This document shows, one piece after another, positions 34,430-47,051 of a DNA stretch of 64,000 nt; the first letter of the stretch is position 1; each line of letters opens with the position of its first letter. Source of the stretch: Dryococelus australis (lineage: Eukaryota > Arthropoda > Insecta > Phasmatodea > Phasmatidae). A model generated the notes under the pieces. It worked only from the letters and a program-made list of their open reading frames with translations. It made no database searches and was not told the origin of the DNA. The stretch lies in the NCBI GenBank assembly GCA_029891345.1, contig CM057005.1:61459760-61523759 (forward strand), read 5' to 3'. Made by a program: the position numbers and the translations under genes.

Positions 34430-35025
34430 TATATGAGCTAATATAAACAGTAAATCCTTGTAGCATAATGTTCCGGGAATCATCTAGTGTTATTAAATTT
34501 AAAATTGAAGTTAGCAAAACAGCGCCGGGAGTCCGCGACTTCACGTGCATGCGTGCACAGCAAGTTGCGTGTCACGTAGGCGGACGGGACTGGCGCGCCA
34601 TGCGGATAGCGCTTGCACTTCGGACACCATGAACTCTAGTTCACGGGGGGGGGGGGGGGGAGGTCGCTAGTGGTTTGCTTGATGGTACACGTGTGTCAAA
34701 CTACATTAACAACGGGAGATCAGCAATTTGTGGAATATCAAAGGCTGCCACAAGTGAATACATTTTATTTCCAGCACCCCACAAACAGCAATATAGGCGA
34801 TGTAGATCCTGCAAATTTGTTCACGGTTACCTATGTACATGCGGTCGCCGTGTGATGCGCAAGTTCCTTTCGCCTTCTCGATGTGCAACTTGCTGTGCAC
34901 GCAGGTGCGTGAAGTTGCGGACGCACAGCAACGTTTTGATAAGTTCAATTTAAATTTTAGTTATAGTGGATGAATGTTCCGAACATTTTGCTACAAGGAT
35001 TTATTGGTTATATTAGCCCATAGAT
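34430..35025. mobile_element. Long-TIR element, ~600 bp
   Basis: Left arm about 34430-34560 and right arm about 34885-35025 are imperfect reverse complements over some 140 bp. Paired strings include AATCCTTGTAGCA, AATGTTC, TCCGC-ACTTCACG and GTGCACAGCAAGTTGC. The loop has a 16-base G-run near 34647 and AT-rich DNA with no recognised protein. Confidence 0.75.
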
Positions 35026-35605
35026 TCTGGACAGCGGTTTTTTTTATGAATGTAAGAATTTTTTACTTAAACATTATGCCATTAATGCTTTCCCAAACCT
35101 AGCTATACACGTATTGTTCCAATGAAGTACAAATAATTAAATTTAAAAAAAATGAGATAAATGCTCTTGAGGTCGCTGCCTAGTGCAAGACAGACCGATG
35201 GAAATAATACAATTTTAAATGTCAAATTATTAAAAAATTAATAAGAGTTTGTGTAATTGTGTCATTGTTGAGTCTATAAATCTTAAATAACTCGGGATTT
35301 TCTGCCAATTAAAACTATTACAAAATAACACACTATATCAATGTGGTCTGGGCGAAAATACGTGGTGTTTTTTTGTCAGAAAGCGATATCGTTAAATGTG
35401 TCCAAGGCACGCCTAAAATAATTTGGCCTATAAAAGCCCTATCATTTCCCCGGGCCAGCCCTTCACTAGGCAGCCCGGGCATTGGTCTCTAATACACCCA
35501 TCTATTTGGAGAACATTGTAAGTACTATGAATAGGATATGATCTATGATGTTAAAGTTTCTTATATCTATCTAAGTGTATATCACTGCATTAGCAGACAG
35601 CGATT

Positions 35606-35962
35606 GAGGCCATTGGTGCTTAAAAGCAGTATATTTATATAATTTGTGTTATAACTTGTTTCACAACGGATATTAAAAAAAAAAACTTTGGTCTTTCAAG
35701 ACGTAAATAACAACTTTTAGCACTTTCATACGTTGTTATTCACTGCGGTCATTATTCTTGGAGCACTAATGTAAGAAAAGAAAACAAACATTCTTTCTTG
35801 TCTTCCATTAGTGCTCCGAGAATAATGACGGTAGTGAATATTTAACAACTTAAGAAGGTGTAAAAAGTTGTTATTTTCGTCTTAAAGGCCAAAAAAACCG
35901 CTATGAAACGAGTTATGATACAAATTATATAAATTTACTGCTTTCACGCGCCAATGGCCTTA
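35606..35962. mobile_element. Palindromic element, ~357 bp
   Basis: Almost the whole length is an imperfect palindrome. AGGCCATTGGTGCTTAAAAG at the left pairs with the region ending CGCCAATGGCCT at the right. The inner arms pair through ATTAGTGCTCCGAGAATAAT. The central loop is only about 25 bases. No coding. Confidence 0.8.
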
Positions 35963-36931
35963 AGTTGGTTTGAAGGCGTCACGGTCACAGCGCGTGGGTT
36001 CATTGGAAGAGAATTTCAGTGGCTGCAGCTAAGGCAAGTGAAAGATTTTTCAGTAGTTGGAACCCTGATGCCGTGGAACTTGCAAACGCATTTTATACGT
36101 TGTTTTATATGTGTGCAGCAACTTCTGTTCGCTTGGTTTGTGTAATAGGCAGGAAGTCTCCTTCCTTGCGAAATTTTATTTTTAGTAGCACGAAAAGTAA
36201 AAACAAAAACATGGCACAATAAACTGTAGCAAATGTAACTTTTGCCAATGTATCGGCATTTCATAACGAACTAGTACAAATAAATCCTTTATCTGTCCAT
36301 CGGAGAAGCTTATAAAAAGTATTTACACTATTAATAATTTGTGTATGCCTACTTGAATGATATTGTATGTGCTGTAATCGAGGATATACAAAATATACCC
36401 TGTGTTTAACATCACCCAGTACAGTATGTCTTCTCTTTTTTTTTTTGCGTATACCGTCCGTTTTGGTTCCGTTACTTGGCTAATTTATGAAAAATACAAT
36501 AGTTTGTATTATAAAACAACATCGCATGAATCCATTTTGTGGGTAAGTGTAATAACTCTCCACTGTGGATCTCCATTTATAACTAACACCGACCTACTGT
36601 ACGTCACGATCGTACTGAGAAATCGATTGTGTTCAATGAGGCACGAGATGTACGGAGCGATTGAGTAACACTAATGCCAGTTATAAATCGCAGGCGTCAA
36701 TTTAAAGAGTACGTTCTAGCGATAATTGTGATGGCACATCAAAAGAGGCACTTTGGAGTGTTTTTGTTAGATACTCGGAAACTGCTCCAGTGGAAGAAGA
36801 ACTCTGCGTAATCAGTATGGCGCGGTTTTCAAAATAATGTTCTATTGTGGGTGTGGCCTTTGTGTTAAACGGTATCTAACCGAAATTGGGATGTATTATT
36901 TTCCATTTCAAAACGCCTTCTGTAGTCTATG

Positions 36932-37745
36932 CCGTTAAAGTTGAAGTAAAGGAACTGCCTATGGAGCACTGCACCCGACTATACGACGTGAAGAACTCAT
37001 AGAAAAAGTAGTACAGACACCATGAAAATTATCAGAAAAGTACTATTTATGGTGTATATGAAAGAATAATGTATATATTTTACAACATTATAAGATATTA
37101 TACTGAAATATTCTCTTTAAGTGTAAAAAATAATCGATCTACTGAGTCCGCATTTTTAACAAACATTTAAGTTCAATTCCATACGGGATGCTTTGGAAAG
37201 CTAAATTTGCAAGAAAATCTTCTTTCAGAAAGATCGTCATAAAATTTTCTGTGATTATGTGTAATAAAATTATAGTAATAATTTATCATATCAATTTTAT
37301 AATTATCTTTATTTACGACAGTTTGAGCCATAAATGATTGTGACAAATTGTATCACATAAAATCAATTATAAAAATAATTTCCTACATTATTATTATAAC
37401 AATTTTTATACAATCATAGTAAACATTATGACAATATTCCATGACGAAGATTTTCTTGCAAATTCTGCTTTCTGAAGCATCTAGAATGGAAATATGCTTA
37501 AATTTGCTTAAAAAAAAAAAAAAAAAAAAAAAAACAGACTCCCATAAATTATCTTTTTTTTACATTTTAAAAGTATATTTTATAATGTTGCAAAATGTAT
37601 ACATTCGTCTTTCATATACAGCATAAACAGCACTTTCATGACAATTTTTACTGTGTCTGTACTACTTTTTTATGAGTTTTTCACGCTGTACAGTATAGTC
37701 GGGTGCATTGCTATATAAGCAGTTGCTTTACTTCAACCTTAAATG
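36932..37745. mobile_element. Long-TIR element, family copy 1
   Basis: The ends TTAAAGTTGAAGTAAAGGAA (left) and TTAAGGTTGAAGTAAAGCAA (right, minus strand) begin arms of about 190 bp sharing CACCCGACTATA and AGTAGTACAGACAC. A second inner inverted pair, GCTAAATTTGCAAGAAAATC and its partner near 37441-37480, surrounds an AT-rich core. A poly-A run lies at 37511-37534. A related, shorter copy is at 57640-58228. Confidence 0.8.
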
Positions 37746-38374
37746 GAAAGCAGGCAAGAATTTTTTTTATTTGGCTTTCATGTCTATCTTGTTAAACGCA
37801 AAAAAAGAAAAATAACTGCGTACGCTTGAGAGATTTACCGATTTCAACCACGTGTTGGATTAATCCCGCGTTTATTCGTAGCAGGTGCCATCCGATGCAT
37901 CCGAGGAAAAGAAGTTACTTTTCCCACGCTCGAAAGCAAAACAATTCTTTATCGACGTCCAGCCGCCCCGCGACTTTCCTCCTCAGTCGGATATCGTACC
38001 TGTCAGAAGTTCGCTGGGAGGAGCAAACACCCTGGCCATCAGTGTGTTTTCCCCTCCGTTTCGGTTCGCTCGCGTTTCTTCCCTACCGGCGCTTTCCCGC
38101 GAGTTTACCTTCCTGCCTGGTCCTCGTTACCTCTTCCCAGCTTGCACTCTCGCGAACTCCTGTGAAGAGGCGACGTGGCGTGCGAGATGATCTGAAAGAG
38201 TAGCTGGTTGACGGAAACTTTCAACCCGGGTGTGAGAGGTCTCTAAACTGACCGTTGAAATTTTTCACTGATCAAAAATAATTCATTCAGATAAACTGAT
38301 TACGTTTACATTCAATCAGTTATATCGCATTCGTAGGAGCCGACAATGGGAAGTGGCTGGAAACAAGTTAAGTG
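37746..38374. other. GC-richer island, unassigned
   Basis: From about 37850 to 38230 the base composition rises and CpG is frequent, with two overlapping frames of about 100-125 residues on the plus strand. Neither shows a known domain. It could be a first exon, a promoter region or an LTR-like fragment. I cannot choose. Confidence 0.3.
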
Positions 38375-38632
38375 GATAGATTTGGGTGGCTCTTAAATTC
38401 GAGGTCTTGGAGAGCCGATGGGGGTGAAGCGATCCGAGTACTGAGCAGAACCGGAATGCCTTGGTTGGGGGGGAGGGAGAGGGAATCCTCGAGAAAACAC
38501 TCCGAATAGCGGCATTGTCCGGCATGATTCCCACATGTGAAAATTCGGGAGCGACCCCGCCGGAAATCGAACCCGGTTTGCCTAAGGGGGGGGGGGGACG
38601 AGTAGTCTAGCCACTCTACCACCGTGGCCCCC
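38375..38632 (-). mobile_element. tRNA-derived SINE, copy C
   Basis: The minus strand starts GGGGGCCACGGTGGTAGAGT with a G/C-run insertion in the head (38587-38596). The B box is GGTTCGATTTCC, followed by the shared body and the tail GGCTCTCCAAGACCTCGAAT. Confidence 0.85.
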
Positions 38633-41325
38633 AAGATGAAAATAAGTTCTTGCGTTGAATTAAATGATTTATACACAGGGCTGCAACCTTAACATGTATT
38701 TAGGTCACTTGAAATTGCCTGTCTGTTTCCTTCGCACCTCTCTTTCTCACACTCTCTGAAAGTTATTATTAGCCAACCTCTAATCTGTAATGTTTCGTAT
38801 GTTGAATAGTGGGTACTCGTAGTACAGTTTGTTAGGAGTGAATCTGTTTAGTGTTGTTTGTACGCGCGTGCGCACACTGCTTGCAAGAAACCATTTAGAA
38901 TACTTTTTATGTGTGATGCAAAGATGTGCTACAAGATGTTGCATCGTTCTTTAAGAACACGAAGGTATAAAGTTAACATTCAGCACACAGAACTAGAATT
39001 TGCAATATTCAGAAAGTTGTTACACCTCTTCATACGATATCGGGCAACTTTCTGAAACTCAGAAAAAATTTGGTTTAGGTGAAAATTGTAAGATTAGGGT
39101 TTTTTTTTTTAAGTTGTTACAGAGCAATACTAAGATCTTAAACAAAGTAAGTACGTTTGTCAATCAATGTAAAAAGGATTCTCACATCAATTAACGAATA
39201 GATCAAAATTATTTAAATAGAAATTGCTACATACAGGTTAAATGAAAAAAAACGTCGTTTAACTGTGATAGCTGAATATCGTTTACAACCATAAGAAATA
39301 TTTAATAATCTATGTTAAGGTGATATTATTATAATAGTTCATGTTTCTAAGAACTTGATAACTCTCTCATACGTGAAGTGCAATTGTACGGCTTTCAGTT
39401 TAGAATAAAATTAATTAATTTTCCTACAAATATTTTCTTAGTGCAAAATGTCAAATAAATCCTGTAAATGCAGTGATTTAAAGTAGTTTTATTTAAAAGT
39501 TTGATAAGTAGTTTAAAACTTCTGCATTGTATTCAGAATAAAAATAGTGTTTCATGTACCTTCAAAACAAAACCCAATGTACATGTTGTTTCTTATTGCT
39601 CTTACGTCATCTACAGCCTGAGTAATGTGATAATATATGAATGCCAGTATTATTGCAAATTTATGACCAAGCTATTACATATTCATGCCAGTTTCGCACA
39701 GGAAAACTGGCATATCGCTGTCTTCACACCACATTCGTCAATTACCATCGCATCATCAGACATATGTGTATAAAGGATTTTCAGTAAAATATTCTTAGTA
39801 GACGATTGCCAACCACTCCAAAATCACGAGTACTGGAAAACTGATAACACGAGCAGTTGTACACGTGGTATGAGTGCCTGGGTCCCCTTTAGTTATGCAA
39901 CTCGTTATTTAAATCACCGAACAACATATTTTATTGGCTAACACATTAATTTCCAAATGCTGCTTAAATAAGTATATATATACCATAAAGCGAGAAATAA
40001 TATAACTACTGGAAACATAAACTTACACTATTTTTATCTTGCCAGAGCAAGAAATGGAAATAAAGAGAAAAAAAAGCTAAGTCAAAGACTAGTGGCATAT
40101 TACGAACTAAAAATTAGTGTGAAACACCATCAGTAAGTATAAAAAACTACGAGCTCTTGTAATCCAAACGTACAGTAGGAAGAGGTTGATTGGTCTCGTT
40201 TCGTCTTGACTCTGCTTGAGTAGGTATACGATGATGCTGCAGCCTTTGGGACTACAGCCTAAATGGCATTTTTTTTTTCGCAGACGTCAGTGGAAATTAC
40301 AGCGCAGTTATAAGAAAATCACTTATTAAGAGGTTCTGCTCTTCGCCTGGCAGCCTTAGCAGACGGCGGCCGTTGACTCGGTTTTTATTTCACCGTTTCT
40401 CAATCGTGAGACTGTGGCGTGGTTCATCCGGTTGCCATTTTTGCAAGCTATGAAACCAAAAGGAAATCGCTCGGAGGTTTTGTTAATCAAACTGACGTAA
40501 TCATCTCGAGACTCTCCGATCACGGATATTAAACTTGGAAAATTAAAATTGGTACACCGAGAGAAATGTTTGTTCCACAAAAAAAAAAAAAAAGAAAAAA
40601 AAAATTCAATTTCGTTCATCAAACAAAATACGCACTTGAAAAAATGTAAACCTCTGTGTTGAACAAAACAATTAGACTGCCAACAAAATACTTAGTTGAA
40701 TCTTGGACTGTGTATTTGTTACACGAGTCATTTGGATGCCTTCTTTCGAAAATTCTGCTCGAGGGTTTGTTTATAATTTTGACAATTAGGACAGTAACAG
40801 ATTGACGCTTAATAATGGTATAAAATCATAGTAATAAGTCCTTATAATCCATCCACTGTTACTTCAGCCTTTTATGGAGCCATACTGGAGATCTGCTTCC
40901 AGGATATTCCTCCGCCTCGTGCAAACTAAGCTTATTTAAGTCTGAAAAATTATACCAGAAGATAACGCACCGCATTCGTGCGCACTAAGTGTAACAGTAT
41001 TTTTTATAAGAACTATTTCTCACTACGCGCTACCAACATACCTATATTCTCCCTGGATTTTATTAAGATCATTTAACAATGAAGCATTATAATTTATATA
41101 TAAAATAAGAATAATATTTCAATTTAACAGAAAAAAAATTAAACTTTTATGATCACAAGTATAAAACGCTTGTGATATATGGCATATGTTGGAAATAACT
41201 AAACACATCATACATGAGGAGATTTTTCAAAGGTTTGATTCAAAAAGGCCGAAGAAACCGTGAATGGACTATAGTAGAAATTTCTACAGTGTGAGCCACA
41301 GAGCCAAGTTCAGTGAACATGCAGC
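38633..41325. other. Non-coding stretch
   Basis: AT-rich with A/T homopolymers (for example 40580-40605) and the dispersed repeat at 40935-41040. A minus-strand frame at 40356-40622 has no recognised family. Confidence 0.45.
40935..41040 (-). repeat. Dispersed repeat, copy 2
   Basis: Reverse-complement match to 4085-4195, sharing AGTGCGCACGAATGCGGTG and GAAATAGTTCTTAT in the same order. Divergence suggests an old family. Confidence 0.6.
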
Positions 41326-42367
41326 ATGCCCCGAGGGGGCATTCGGCGAGCCTTTGACCAGCTGGATGAGTTTGAGAGAAGCCACATCGCCGACCTCGGA
41401 GAGGATTTTTGGACGCGTCAGCCCATTGCTCACAACTTGAACCGTTCTGCCTACACTGTGAGTCGGTGTTGGGCGCATTGTGAACAGGAGGGTACACACT
41501 TTTGGCGAGAAGGCTCGGGTCGACTTGTGGCGGACCTTCAGCAGGGAGGATGGTTTAATCGTGCGAAAGGCTGTAAGCACTTTACGGGCGTCGCTGCACT
41601 CCATCTGTGTTCATATCACGGTAGCTGTAGATATGTCTATGCCCACCAGTACCATATCCAGGTAGCTATAGGCTGTTCACGGTAAAATGAGCACTTTTGA
41701 AAGTCCTGCTTAAGATCTACTTGTATACACGTTGTGTATTCTTCCACCTTATATAAAATTAACATTACCGTGGGCCTCGTCACTTTATTCATGCGTCGAT
41801 CAATTGAAGCTGAATTTATAAAAAAAGTAAATATTTAACAAATCTACTCTTTTTTACACTGCGATGCATAAAAAAATTAGAAAACGAAAGGAATGATTTT
41901 AGTTGATACAAATGGTTTCCTAATACTTTTAATTTGACGTTGAGGTGTGGAACTATTTTCCATCCATCGCTACCAACTTTATTGGGTGGATGTCACTCAG
42001 TGCGCCTGTTAAAATATATGCAGCAAGGGAAGTGACTTTTTTCTAGGGTTGATTTCAAAAGTGCTCGTAAACAGCCTTTGGCGAAGCGGGATATGTTGTC
42101 GATTACAGTCTACCATTATTACGACCTGACCATCGCCTCGCAGGTGTGACCTTCTACAGGGAACGGGCAGCAAGGCAGCTTGCATATTGGCGACGAGTGG
42201 TGTTCAGCTATGAATAACGGTTCTCTCTGGATACAGACGACTGCCGGATTCGAGTCTGGCGACGCCCTAGCCAGTGCCGTGATCCACACTTAAATGTCGA
42301 GCGCCACACCGCCCCAGCGAGAGGTGTCGTGGTGTGGGGTGCAATCTCCTATAGATTCCCGCACTCC
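41326..42367 (+). pseudogene. Tc1-like transposase relic split by a MITE
   Basis: The left half (41326-41666) encodes the N-terminal DNA-binding region: MPRGGIRRAFDQLDEFERSH, later REDGLIVRKAV in a shifted frame. The right half (42081-42367) continues with GEAGYVVDYSLPLLRPDHRL and then VRVWRRP-like core sequence up to GVVVWGAISYR. The two halves join at the MITE insertion. The first catalytic block reads FSYE followed by TAA where the family has FSDES, so both the Asp and the next residue are lost. The 3' third, with the second and third catalytic residues, is missing after about 42367. TIRs were not found. Confidence 0.8.
41669..42078. mobile_element. 410-bp MITE of the 7.7-kb element family
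   Basis: The left end TAGGCTGTTCACGGTAAAAT shares the TIR and the next ~60 bases with the left end of the element at 21863 (GAAAGTCCTG and a TGTAT-CTTCC string in register). The right end on the minus strand, AAGGCTGTTTACGAGCAC, has lost a few bases. Left flank is TA, right flank CA (mutated TA). It interrupts the Tc1-like relic and is therefore younger than that insertion. Confidence 0.85.
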
Positions 42368-43140
42368 ACTGGTTGGGATTTAATAAAACCATACGGCACT
42401 GCGATACGTCCAGAAAGTGGGACACCAGTAAAAAGGAACGAAACAGGTAAAAGAAAAATGAACGAAGGGGGTCATACAGAAACAGTAAAGGACAGATAGT
42501 TCTTGGACATTCTGTTGAGGAATTGTGTAAATGTTACAGATGACAAATACAGACGAATATTTTGTGACACTTAAAACATTGGGTTTAAATTACTCAAGTC
42601 TGATACTTGTAAAACGTTTGACACTCTTCAAATATAAATCAATAGTCCAACAGCTAACGACGAAGAGAAAAAAGGTTACAACAGAAAATGAAGTACAATT
42701 GAGAACAGTTGAGGCCATTAGATACATTTTTAAAGAATACACTTCCAATGATAAATAAGAGCGTGAGAATGTACACACCATCTCTATTGACCTGCACGAG
42801 ACCATGCCTACACCAAAACTGACCCGCGGTCCTGCATTTTATCTACTAAATATTTTAACCTAGAATGGAGGCATACATGACGGCAGCATAAACGTGGGAC
42901 ACATGTTTGGGTGGGATGAGAGCGTTGCTAAAAGAGGCATTGAGGTAATAGATAATTTTATGTTATAATATATTTGTAGTATTGACATAAAGACCAAAAA
43001 GCTGGTTATTTTCTCTGGCAACTGCAGAGTTCAAAATAAACATTACAACATCGTTAATCTTTGTTTATACCCCAGACCAGTGGAGAGATGCGATTTCAAA
43101 ATGGGAAAGAAAAATAAGTTTACAGTTACTAATTTTATTA
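42368..43140. other. No gene recognised
   Basis: AT-rich; a 75-residue plus-strand frame at 42531 has no recognisable motif. Confidence 0.45.
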
Positions 43141-44978
43141 ATGAAGACACCAGGGGACGAGCCCGCGGAATCCACGGGCTAAGTCACAGTGGGTGAAGCA
43201 GGTAATAATATGAAAGATTATTACCAATGCTATATTGTAGGCCTGTGTGACATCTATGTAGAACAACCACGAACAAAATGTTGTGTATATAATGTACATG
43301 CAAGGACACACCATCAGAACAACCACGAATAATAGAGCTGGAGAACAAGCACGAATAAAGAAGATCCAGAACAACCAACCACGATCAATGTCTTATAAAA
43401 ATATTTTCAATGAAAAGACATAGATATAACAACCACGAATACCAAGTTATATAAGTATGGCTATAAATTATGCAATGTGCTGTCTATTATGGTATAAGGT
43501 GACAACAGCAACTTACACTTGACCAATGTAAAAAGGCAGAACTGACCCTCGCTCAAGGTAGATGTTGTGCCTTACACTGAACTGCAGACTGCAAAGCAGC
43601 CTTAGGCAATCAGTATCCAGACTAAAAACCTATTATAGTATAAGGGGAGCAATATAATTCCCAAATGAAGATGCTTCAGGGACTCTGTAGGAGCTCTCCT
43701 ACTGAGAGAGACCTTGGCAGCAGCTAAATAATGAACTTACTTATCCTGAGCATCATACTAATGGCCAGACTCAGACCCCACGAACCCTCAGGTTGTATAT
43801 GACCTCCGTTTATCAACTTCCTATGTGGTATTAGCACTACTGGGGAACTTTAACATAGTATACTGCTGAGGCCCGCCCCATCTGCGCATATGTTGTCTAC
43901 GATGTACCAATATATAACTTGACAACACACGCTCGCCAGAGCTGAATTGCATCTTTTAACACAACCACTGCAACCGATCTAAAGGAAGTTCTTTCAATTG
44001 GTTTCTGACAGGAACCACATCTATTAACATGTGTTAATGGATATGAGTATGGTATCACAGTGTTTTCATTTCCGACATGGGTTGCCTCCACCTGATTGTC
44101 CCAATACAATCAAGCTTCTTAGGCACTCATGTCATTGCATGAACTCACTTGCAGTTTGTCGTAGACAGAAGTATGTTCTGTCTGCATGGCTTAAGAGTAA
44201 TTGTATCACTGAGTTTCCTTTTTGGCGATTACATTCAGGCATTGGATGCATTGCCTACTGCCATGACCATTGGCTGCCATGCATTGGGCGGGATCCACAT
44301 CTGACTCAAACATCCAGGAGGGTAATAACCTTTTCATCCCCTCCCAGGTGTGAAACAATGCATCTCATGGCACGTTTCAATCACCCCCCCCCCCCAACTA
44401 ACCACTGCAATTTTTCCGGGATTGGGACCGGCAACATCCACTTGAAGAGTGAATGCAGGCTGTATTACGGGTGAAGTGTGATGTGTTGTGGCGTGTAGGT
44501 GTTTGTCTGCAAGTGAACATTTAACAGTTCGGTGTTATGTGAAGTAAGGGGGGGGGGGGGTTGGTGTCATGGTACAGGAGGGATGTAAATACAAACCTAA
44601 AGAAGAAGAAGGGACTACGATGACGAGGACCCATTCACATGTCGTTGACCAGCACACAGATGAGACTTCGTGGTATCATGAGGCGATGCCTTCGTCGAAT
44701 CGTGTGCCATTGAAGAGGTCGATTTAGATGAGGTTAGGCCAAGATAGGTGATGTAAGCATCCAGGGGTCGATGTTAAGAAAATTACATACTTAAGAAAAG
44801 GATCGACTGAGGGTGTATTCTGTGCACGTAGGTAGAGGGGTATCTTTTTTAGGGTGATGTACTTTTATGTTAGGTTAGGAAAGAGGTCCAAAGGAAGGTG
44901 TCATGGGTCGGAAGGGTTATTTTTTTTCGGGATAGGATATCATTGGAAAGGGTACAGGTTTTTTTTAAGGAGAAAGAA
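43141..44978. other. GC-richer flank left of the Helitron gene
   Basis: Composition rises from about 43140. The stretch holds a small hairpin AGCCCG...CGGGCT (about 43158-43180) and several copies of ACAACCACGAA (43260-43440). It also has C- and G-runs (44387-44397, 44550-44562) and a CCGGGATTGGGACCGGCAAC box near 44416 that recurs near 51268. It is probably non-coding sequence of the Helitron (downstream on the minus strand) or other old repeats. The exact element end was not found. Confidence 0.4.
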
Positions 44979-47007
44979 TCAGTGGAGGACTTCAGGGTAA
45001 ACCACATTAAGTGTTACTTTCTTCCTTTTATGTTCCATGGGCAAGATGCTGGCAGAAGGCTGTTTTGCCAGAACAGAGACAGAGTTGAAGATCTTAGCTC
45101 GAGAGAGTGCAGCATAAAGCTGCCCATGACCGAAGACAGAGTTAGGAAGGTATATGCCAATACAGTTGAATGTCCGACCTCGGATCTTATTGATTGTCTT
45201 GGCAAATACCAAACGGATGGGAAAGTGTCTCCAAATGAAGGAAAAGGGGAAGTCAGTTGGAGCAGACAACAGCTTAATCCTTAGAATGTAGGGTATATCG
45301 CCTTTGTAGGAGCCAGTGATGATCTTAGCATCGATGACATAGTCATTCAGGTTGATGACAACCAACCTGGTACCATTGCACAGTCTGTGCTTGGTATCGA
45401 GGTTCCTTATGAACATGATGCAGGAACAAACAGCAAGTGTCAGGGAATGTGGTGGCAAGGAAGACACAGTAAGCGAGTTATGGAACTCAATAGGGACATT
45501 CATGCTGTCTTCGCTAAGATCCTCGAGCTGATCATGGCTCAGGAAAATTTCTGTGTTCGCCACCGAGTCCCGCCACCATGATAGCATTCATCTCATAAAC
45601 ATCCTCGTTGCGAGGACAAAGTATTATCCGCATGCTTATGACCTGAAATCAGAAAAGCACCACACTGTCACCAACTGCCTGAACATAGACAAAGCACCAC
45701 GGAAGTAGAGACACAACAGCACTATGCCATACCTCCTCAGTGAGGACCTCATGCCCGAAGATATGGCTGCAAGATGCCCACATTCTTCGGAAGCACCAAG
45801 AAGTCTGGAAGCTCTACGTAGCCCTCAGGAAGGCTTGGGAATGGAGGACACGTCCCCATGCCGATGTGAAGGAGGAGTTGCTGGAACTTCTCTTGCCCTT
45901 AGTTAACTCGCGTGTTGGTCTCTGTAGACATAACTGCTTTAATGATAGCTACAGTGGTGAATTCTTGAGGCATGTGTTCACAGGCACCTGCCTGAAGTCC
46001 AAACTTGGTGTGGTCATTCTTGGTCACATCCCGTAGGAGTCTGTTGACACTGCGAGGGGCTTCTTTGGAAGCCATCGGTGACCCATCCCAAATTATTAGG
46101 CTGCGTGTATGTAAGATCTCAGTCTCAAGTGATTGTGCGGAGATATCACACACAGAACCTTGCAGCACTGGCACAGGCAGTTTGAAAAGTGTATGGGATG
46201 TACTGCCTCCAGCCAAAACGATTGAGGCAATGCCTGTCCAGGCAACTGGGTATACAATTTTTCCATCAGCACGGAGGCTGTGTATGATGCAGTTGTAGAG
46301 GAAGGTTTTCCCAGAACCACCTGGACCATCGACAAAGAAGACTCTGCACCGAGCCTCTGCATCACCTCAGTGAAAACAACATTCTGGTCAGCATTTAGAA
46401 GAGAGTGCATATGGTCAGCTTCATTGCATTCAGATTCAAACTCGTACTGAGGACTATCGTGGACATGACCAACATCTGGATATGGAAGCCGGTAGTGAGC
46501 AAGGTTTTAATGAGGACACCCAAGCGGAACTGGTTATGCATAAGCACCCTGTTTTAAGAGGCTTCTAGATAATCACCTGTATCATCCAGGAGATAGAGTT
46601 TAAGGATGTTGTACATAGCCAGAGAATCATAATATTGCAATGGAAGAGTACTTGGGTGAAAAGTACTCTCAAGCATCCAGGAATGCTCCACCTTGCCACC
46701 TCGTACATGGTCACCTGGTAGATGTCATCCCTGTCAAGCAAGAGCAGGTCCATACATGCCAACTTGTATGTCGGATATACGGTATAGCGCACAGTGCGCA
46801 GGTCCTGGAAGGAGGTTGGACCTCTGACATTGTGCTGAAGCAGACGAAGGCAAAGAAGCTCCTCATTGGCCTGAGGGCTGACATTATGAATCCGGGAAAT
46901 GGTATTGAAAGCACCCTTCTCCCTTGCCTTCCACATGCACTGTTTTTCCATCCAACAAAAGTGATATGGGAATTCCACATAGGTTAGTTCTAGAGGACAT
47001 GGTATCG

Positions 47008-47051
<44 letters not shown>

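Noticed and set aside
44031-44474. 147-residue plus-strand frame
   Set aside because: Ends in a C-run and shows no recognisable protein family; likely chance in GC-richer repeat DNA.
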